This document shows, one piece after another, positions 1 through 5,986 of a stretch of 5,986 nt of DNA. The stretch's first letter is position 1, and the number at the start of each line of letters is the position of its first letter. Position numbers and translations under genes: made by a program. Source of the DNA: Actinomycetes bacterium (GTDB lineage Bacteria > Actinomycetota > Acidimicrobiia > Acidimicrobiales > RAAP-2); NCBI GenBank assembly GCA_021807965.1, contig JAKBCI010000114.1, positions 1 through 5,986 on the forward strand, given 5' to 3'. The notes beneath the pieces were generated by a model, which saw only the letters and a list, made by a program, of their open reading frames with translations, ran no database searches and was not told where the DNA came from.

Positions 1-695
<695 letters not shown>

Positions 696-1898
696 ATGGG
701 CGCGCGGGTCAGTGACCGGTTGGGGAGCTTGGCGCCGAGCGCGACGCTAGCCGTGGACGCCCGCGCGAAGGCACTCAAGGCGTCTGGTGAGCCGGTCATC
801 GTCTACGGTGCCGGTGAACCCGACTTCCCAACGCCCGACCACATCGTCGAGGCCGCCGCCGCCGCGTGCCACGACCCGGCGAACTTCAAGTACACCCCGA
901 CGGCCGGTCTGCCCGCGCTGCGCGACGCGATCGCGATGAAAACCGCGCGAGACTCTGGTCTGAGCGTCGCGGCGAGTCAAGTGCTGGTGACCAACGGTGG
1001 CAAGCACGCTATCGCGAACGCCTTGGCCACACTGCTCGACCCCGGCGACGAGGTCCTCATCCCCGCGCCCTACTGGACCACCTACCCCGAAGCGGTCTAT
1101 TTGGCCGGCGCAACGCCCGTCGCGGTCATGACCGGCGAAGCGCAGGGCTTTCGGGTGACGGTCGATGACCTCGAACGCCGTCGCACGGACCGAACGAAGT
1201 TGCTCGTCTTCGTCTCGCCGTCCAACCCCACCGGCGCGGTGGTCGCACCCGACGACGTGGCGGCGATTGGCCGCTGGGCGGCGTCGCACGATATCTGGGT
1301 GCTCTGCGACGAGATCTACGAGCACCTCGTCTACGGCAGCGCCCGCCACGTCTCGATGCCGGTCGTCGCGCCCGAACTGGGCGATCGCTGGGTGATCGTG
1401 AACGGCGTGGCCAAAACGTACGCGATGACCGGGTGGCGCGTCGGCTGGCTCATCGGGCCCCCCGACGTGGTGAACGCGGCCATCAACTACCAGAGCCAGA
1501 CGACGTCCAACGTTGCGAACATCTCCCAGCGCGCGGCCATCGCGGCGCTCACCGGCGATCTCGCCGCGGTGCGCGCCATGCGCGCCGCCTTTGATCGGCG
1601 GCGACAAGTGATGACCGCGATGCTGAACGACATTGACGGCGTGACCTGCGCCGAGCCGGACGGGGCGTTCTACTGCTATCCGAACGTCAGCGGCCTGCTC
1701 GGACGCAACTTCGCGGGCCGCGTCGCGCACAGCTCGGCCGAGCTCGCCGAGCTGTTGCTCGACACCATCAAGGTGGCGGTCGTGCCCGGGGAGGCCTTCG
1801 GGTTGTCGGGTTACTTTCGACTGAGTTACGCCCTCGGCGACGCCGACCTCGTCGAAGGCCTCGATCGGCTCGGCGCGTTGGTGCAAGCGAACGCGTGA
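696..1898 (+). CDS. aspC: Class I/II PLP aminotransferase, aspartate aminotransferase type (subgroup Igamma/1b)
   Basis: The 400-residue product should swap the amino group between aspartate and 2-oxoglutarate, giving oxaloacetate and glutamate, in the cytosol. Fold-type I landmarks appear in order: [10 protein letters not shown] (38-47), YTPTAG (66-71), NGGKHA (100-105), PYW (125-127), SNPTG (Asn177), CDEIY (Asp205, which pairs with the PLP nitrogen, and Tyr208), [10 protein letters not shown] (Schiff-base Lys240) and FRLSYA (Arg375, which binds the alpha-carboxylate). Lys103 of GGKHA matches the lysine that in Igamma enzymes such as that of Thermus contacts the distal carboxylate, favouring an acidic substrate. 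The open frame runs upstream to 495 through serC on the other strand, but homology begins near [15 protein letters not shown]. The ATG at 696 has GGAG 5 nt upstream, and an adjacent in-frame GTG at 693 is the only close alternative. The gene lies 35 bp before serA with no terminator between them, so co-transcription is likely. A related acidic or aromatic substrate is possible. Confidence 0.9.
   Translation: MGARVSDRLGSLAPSATLAVDARAKALKASGEPVIVYGAGEPDFPTPDHIVEAAAAACHDPANFKYTPTAGLPALRDAIAMKTARDSGLSVAASQVLVTNGGKHAIANALATLLDPGDEVLIPAPYWTTYPEAVYLAGATPVAVMTGEAQGFRVTVDDLERRRTDRTKLLVFVSPSNPTGAVVAPDDVAAIGRWAASHDIWVLCDEIYEHLVYGSARHVSMPVVAPELGDRWVIVNGVAKTYAMTGWRVGWLIGPPDVVNAAINYQSQTTSNVANISQRAAIAALTGDLAAVRAMRAAFDRRRQVMTAMLNDIDGVTCAEPDGAFYCYPNVSGLLGRNFAGRVAHSSAELAELLLDTIKVAVVPGEAFGLSGYFRLSYALGDADLVEGLDRLGALVQANA
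707..717. repeat. Small inverted repeat in the 5' coding end of the aminotransferase gene
   Basis: GGTCA and TGACC form a perfect 5-bp inverted repeat around a single central G, within codons 4-8. It lies just downstream of the divergent spacer, where an operator could sit, but a repeat this short is readily explained by chance in coding DNA. No partner half-sites were found in the spacer. Confidence 0.2.
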
Positions 1899-1908
1899 CA
1901 CGCGTGAC
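1891..1908 (+). repeat. Perfect 9-bp tandem repeat across the aminotransferase stop codon
   Basis: The nonamer ACGCGTGAC occurs twice head to tail (1891-1899 and 1900-1908). Because the unit is 9 bp, the second copy places another in-frame TGA at 1905-1907 behind the real stop at 1896-1898. It looks like a small slippage duplication in the spacer before serA. No terminator-like hairpin with a T-run is present in 1899-1933, which agrees with read-through into serA. Confidence 0.6.
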
Positions 1909-1922
1909 AACTGGAAACGACG

Positions 1923-1930
1923 AAAGGTGA
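1923..1930 (+). promoter_or_regulatory. Ribosome-binding site deciding the GTG start of serA
   Basis: AAAGGTGA matches the anti-Shine-Dalgarno sequence well and ends 3 nt before the GTG at 1934 (its AGG core ends 6 nt before). This supports GTG, not a downstream ATG, as the start. The resulting N-terminus, ARVLVTEEIAPTGL, aligns with the beginning of known SerA proteins. Confidence 0.7.
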
Positions 1931-1933
1931 ACC

Positions 1934-3508
1934 GTGGCCCGAGTGCTGGTAACTGAAGAAATCGCTCCGACGGGGCTCCAGGCCCTTCGCGACGCCGGTC
2001 ACGAGGTCGACGTCCGACTCGGGCTGACGCCGCCCGAACTGCTCGCCGCGGTGGCTGGCGCGAACGCGCTGATCATACGGTCAGCGACCAACGTCGACGC
2101 GGCGACGCTCGAAGCCGCTCGGGACCTCGTCGTCGTTGGTCGAGCGGGCATCGGGCTCGACAACGTTGACGTGACCCGGGCGACCGAGCTCGGCGTCATG
2201 GTGGTAAACGCGCCGCAGTCAAACATCCTCTCGGCCGCCGAGCAGACGATGGCGCTGCTACTCGCCCAAGCGCGCAACGTTCCCCAGGCGCACGCGGCAC
2301 TGAAGGCCGGCAAGTGGGAGCGATCCAAATGGGAAGGGGTCGAGCTTTACGCTAAGACCCTCGGCATCGTCGGGCTGGGCAAGATCGGCGCCCTCGTCGC
2401 GCAACGCGCCTTGGCCTTTGGCATGCGAATCGTGGCGTACGACCCCTACATCTCCGAAGACCGAGCTCGCCACATGGGCGTGGAGCTCATGGACCTCGAC
2501 CGCCTGCTCGCCCAGAGCGACTTCATCACCATTCACCTGCCCAAGAACAAGGAGACGCTCAACCTCCTCGACGGTGCGGCACTCGCCAAAGCCAAGGTTG
2601 GCGTGCGTATCATCAACGCCGCGCGGGGCGGGATCGTGAACGAGGACGACCTGGCGGCGGCCATTCGCTCGGGACACGTGCAGGGCGCGGCCCTCGACGT
2701 GTTCGCCAAGGAACCGACGACGGAATCGCCCCTGTTCGATCTGCCATCCGTCGTCGTCGTGCCGCACCTCGGCGCCTCGACGACCGAGGCCCAGGACAAG
2801 GCGGGCGTGACCATTGCGGAACAGGTGCTCTTGGCGTTGGCCGGGGACTTCGTGCCGTTCGCCGTCAACGTGTCGGCGGGCGAGGTGTCCAACGTCGTGC
2901 GGCCGTTCATGGGGTTGGCCGAGATCCTCGGCCGATTCATTGGCGGGTTGCTCGACGGGAACCCCGCTGACCTCGAGGTCATCTATCAGGGTGATCTCGC
3001 CGGTGCCGGCACGAAGATCTTGACCCTGTGCGCGTTAAAGGGCCTGCTCAGCGCCACCGGTCACGATGGGGTTTCGTTCGTCAACGCGCCTCAGATGGCG
3101 GCCGATCACGGTCTCGCCTGGGGCGAGGTGTCGACGGTGGAGTCACCCGAGTACGTCAACCTCATCACGGTGCGCTCGGGCGATCACGCCGTGTCCGGCA
3201 CGCTCATGACAATTGGCACTCGATTGGAGACTCGCATCGTCACCGTGGACGGGCACAGCGTCGAGATTCCCCCCGCCGCCGAGATGCTGGTGGTGCACAA
3301 CGACGATCGTCCCGGCATGATCGGACACGTCGGCCTAGCCCTGGGCGAAGCGCACGTCTCCATTTCGTCGATGGCGGTTGGCCCCGATCCGTTGAATCAG
3401 ACGGCTCTCATGGTGATGTCCACCACGACGCCAACGCCGCCGGCAGTGGTCGAACGACTGCGCAACACCGACGGCATTCAGGACATTCACCTCATTACGC
3501 TGCGCTAG
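1934..3508 (+). CDS. serA: D-3-phosphoglycerate dehydrogenase SerA, long form with ACT domain
   Basis: SerA oxidises 3-phosphoglycerate to 3-phosphohydroxypyruvate with NAD+, the first step of serine synthesis and the step before SerC. The 524-residue length is usual for the long (type I) form. The substrate-binding domain is split around a Rossmann domain with GLGKIG (147-152) and Asp170 closing the second strand (VAYDPY), as expected for NAD binding. The catalytic residues are Arg231 in NAARGG, Glu260 in FAKEP and His278 in PHLGAS. Residues about 310-445 form the extra allosteric substrate-binding domain, including FVNAP (382-386) and ESP (403-405). Residues about 451-524 form the ACT domain, opening with MLVVHNDDRPG. 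In the M. tuberculosis enzyme, serine is held by ACT residues Tyr461, Asp463 and Asn481. By my hand alignment these are Asn456, Asp458 and Ser476 here, so serine feedback may differ. The start is GTG with a good ribosome-binding site. The gene probably shares a transcript with the aminotransferase 35 bp upstream. Confidence 0.97.
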   Translation: MARVLVTEEIAPTGLQALRDAGHEVDVRLGLTPPELLAAVAGANALIIRSATNVDAATLEAARDLVVVGRAGIGLDNVDVTRATELGVMVVNAPQSNILSAAEQTMALLLAQARNVPQAHAALKAGKWERSKWEGVELYAKTLGIVGLGKIGALVAQRALAFGMRIVAYDPYISEDRARHMGVELMDLDRLLAQSDFITIHLPKNKETLNLLDGAALAKAKVGVRIINAARGGIVNEDDLAAAIRSGHVQGAALDVFAKEPTTESPLFDLPSVVVVPHLGASTTEAQDKAGVTIAEQVLLALAGDFVPFAVNVSAGEVSNVVRPFMGLAEILGRFIGGLLDGNPADLEVIYQGDLAGAGTKILTLCALKGLLSATGHDGVSFVNAPQMAADHGLAWGEVSTVESPEYVNLITVRSGDHAVSGTLMTIGTRLETRIVTVDGHSVEIPPAAEMLVVHNDDRPGMIGHVGLALGEAHVSISSMAVGPDPLNQTALMVMSTTTPTPPAVVERLRNTDGIQDIHLITLR

Positions 3509-3511
3509 CGC
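3502..3511. other. Palindrome at the serA stop in a 14-bp convergent junction
   Basis: GCGCTAGCGC is a perfect 10-bp palindrome containing the serA TAG (3506-3508). Only 14 bp (3509-3522) separate this stop from the stop of the opposing reductase gene. No T-run follows on either strand, so this is not a recognisable intrinsic terminator. Termination must be factor-dependent or occur inside the opposing gene, giving overlapping antisense 3' ends. Confidence 0.4.
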
Positions 3512-3522
3512 CGGGCCAACGG

Positions 3523-4506
3523 CTACGAGAAGTAGCTGATGACGTCGATGCGCTCCATCACGTCGTCGGTGAGCAGCGCCATCGCGTCCAGGGCGGTCAT
3601 GTTCTCGCGCACCTGGGCCGCGGACGACGCGCCGGTGATCACCGTCGAGACGTGCGGGTTCTTCGCGCACCACGCCAGTGACAACTGGGTGAGCGTGATG
3701 TCGAGCTCGTCGGCGATCACCTTGAGCTCGGCGACCTTGCGATTACGGCCCTCGTCGGTCAACTGTGCGCGCAGCCATTCGTAACCCGGCAGCGTCGCGC
3801 GCGAGCCCTCGGGCACGCCGTTCAGGTACTTACCAGTGAGCAGACCCGACGCGAGCGGCGACCAGATCGTCGTGCCGAGACCGATGTCGTCGTAGAGGCG
3901 CCGGTACTCTTTCTCGACGCGGTCACGCCACAGGATGTTGTACTGCGGCTGCTCCATGAGCGGCTGGTGGAGGTGGTGGCGGTCGGCAATGTCGTAGGCC
4001 GCACGGATCTCGTCGGCACTCCACTCGGACGTGCCCCAGTAGAGGGCCTTGCCCTGGCTGATCATGTCGCTCATGGCCCACACCGTCTCCTCGATCGGGG
4101 TGTGGGGATCGGGGCGGTGGCAGAACACCAGGTCGACGAAGTCCAGTCCGAGTCGCTCCAGCGAGGCGTCGATCGCCTGGCTGAGGTACTTGCGATTCAA
4201 CGTATTGCGCATGTTCGGCACGTCGTAGAGGCCCCAGAAGAGCTTCGTGGAGACGATGTATTCGTGCCGCTTCCAGCCCAGTTCACGAAAGGCCGCACCC
4301 ATAACTCGCTCGGACTCGCCCGCGGCGTAGGCCTCGGCGTTGTCGAAGAAGTTGACCCCGGCGTCCTTGGCGGCGGCGAGGCACTCGGCGGCTTCCTTTG
4401 CCGTCTGGATCTGGTCCCGGTTGGCGAAGGTGACCCAGCTGCCAAAGGACAGGACGCTCACCTTCAAGCCCGAGCGTCCCAGGCGTCGATACTCCATTGC
4501 CGACAT
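3523..4506 (-). CDS. Aldo/keto reductase of the potassium-channel beta-subunit-like (KCNAB/AKR6-type) group
   Basis: This is a 327-residue soluble TIM-barrel oxidoreductase expected to reduce aldehydes or ketones with NADPH; the physiological substrate is unknown. The catalytic tetrad is complete: Asp55 and Tyr60 in FFDNAEAY, Lys88 in STKLFWG, and His130 in FCHRPD. Further family motifs are GTSEWS (158-163), EQPQYN (185-190), WSPLASG (215-221) and VITGASS near the C-terminus, the last two being coenzyme-binding loops. The sequence resembles Shaker beta subunits and bacterial relatives of the YghZ kind. The frame is open up to 4557, but the ATG at 4506 has a near-perfect AAGGAGG 4 nt upstream; an ATG three codons later is less well placed. 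The start lies 17 bp after the stop of a small membrane protein gene, so the two are probably co-transcribed. The gene converges on serA. No potassium channel is seen nearby, so a channel role is not supported. Confidence 0.93.
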   Translation of the reverse strand: MSAMEYRRLGRSGLKVSVLSFGSWVTFANRDQIQTAKEAAECLAAAKDAGVNFFDNAEAYAAGESERVMGAAFRELGWKRHEYIVSTKLFWGLYDVPNMRNTLNRKYLSQAIDASLERLGLDFVDLVFCHRPDPHTPIEETVWAMSDMISQGKALYWGTSEWSADEIRAAYDIADRHHLHQPLMEQPQYNILWRDRVEKEYRRLYDDIGLGTTIWSPLASGLLTGKYLNGVPEGSRATLPGYEWLRAQLTDEGRNRKVAELKVIADELDITLTQLSLAWCAKNPHVSTVITGASSAAQVRENMTALDAMALLTDDVMERIDVISYFS

Positions 4507-4510
4507 GCTG

Positions 4511-4517
4511 CCTCCTT
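4511..4517 (-). promoter_or_regulatory. Strong ribosome-binding site of the aldo/keto reductase gene
   Basis: On the minus strand AAGGAGG sits 4 nt before the ATG at 4506 and within the 17-bp gap after the upstream small gene. It is the best Shine-Dalgarno match in the window. It fixes the start against the longer open frame to 4557, which would overlap the small gene. Confidence 0.8.
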
Positions 4518-4523
4518 CGCGGA

Positions 4524-5986
<1,463 letters not shown>

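Noticed and set aside
747..1910. 387-codon open frame antisense to the aminotransferase gene
   Set aside because: It is the complement of a gene with every catalytic motif in place. Its product is rich in Arg, Gly, His, Val and Asp with no recognisable fold. Long antisense frames are expected in high-GC coding DNA.
3028..3681. 217-codon plus-strand frame overlapping the serA 3' half and running past its stop
   Set aside because: It is an Arg/His/Gly-rich frame-shifted reading of serA and then antisense to the reductase. SerA is intact and uninterrupted, so this is not a frameshift remnant.

Overview
This window is a high-GC chromosomal segment whose codon use strongly favours G/C in the third position. 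It looks like an actinobacterium. The SerC has the actinobacterial-type N-terminus ([15 protein letters not shown]). The LeuA is the long type with a proline/glutamine-rich N-terminal tail before MPFTKYR. SerA is the long, roughly 525-residue form with an extra regulatory domain and a C-terminal ACT domain. Several genes look leaderless (start codon directly after a TANNNT -10 box, no Shine-Dalgarno), which is common in Actinobacteria. The genus cannot be fixed from the sequence. An early-branching actinobacterial lineage is my guess.

Layout. Positions 1-658 (minus) carry the first 219 codons of serC; its C-terminus lies beyond the left edge. A 37-bp gap (659-695) separates it from a divergent plus-strand pair: a class I (subgroup 1b/Igamma) aspartate-type aminotransferase (696-1898) and serA (1934-3508). 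SerA and SerC catalyse the first two steps of serine synthesis, so 1-3508 is a serine/amino-group block. A convergent junction of only 14 bp follows. The minus strand then holds an aldo/keto reductase (3523-4506) preceded by a 50-codon single-span membrane protein gene (4524-4676), probably one transcription unit. Divergent from this unit is leuA (4846 to the right edge, incomplete), the 2-isopropylmalate synthase that commits carbon to leucine.

The most informative non-coding region is 4699-4845. It holds a good promoter, a 12-residue leader peptide ORF with three consecutive Leu codons just before its stop, a strong hairpin starting at the last base of that stop, and then a textbook intrinsic terminator with a T-run. 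The leuA ribosome-binding site comes after it. This reads as a leucine-responsive transcription attenuator in front of leuA.

No mobile element, CRISPR array, tRNA or rRNA gene was seen, and there is no sign of horizontal transfer. The region is core amino-acid metabolism. I found no new defence or accessory system; the points worth following are regulatory.
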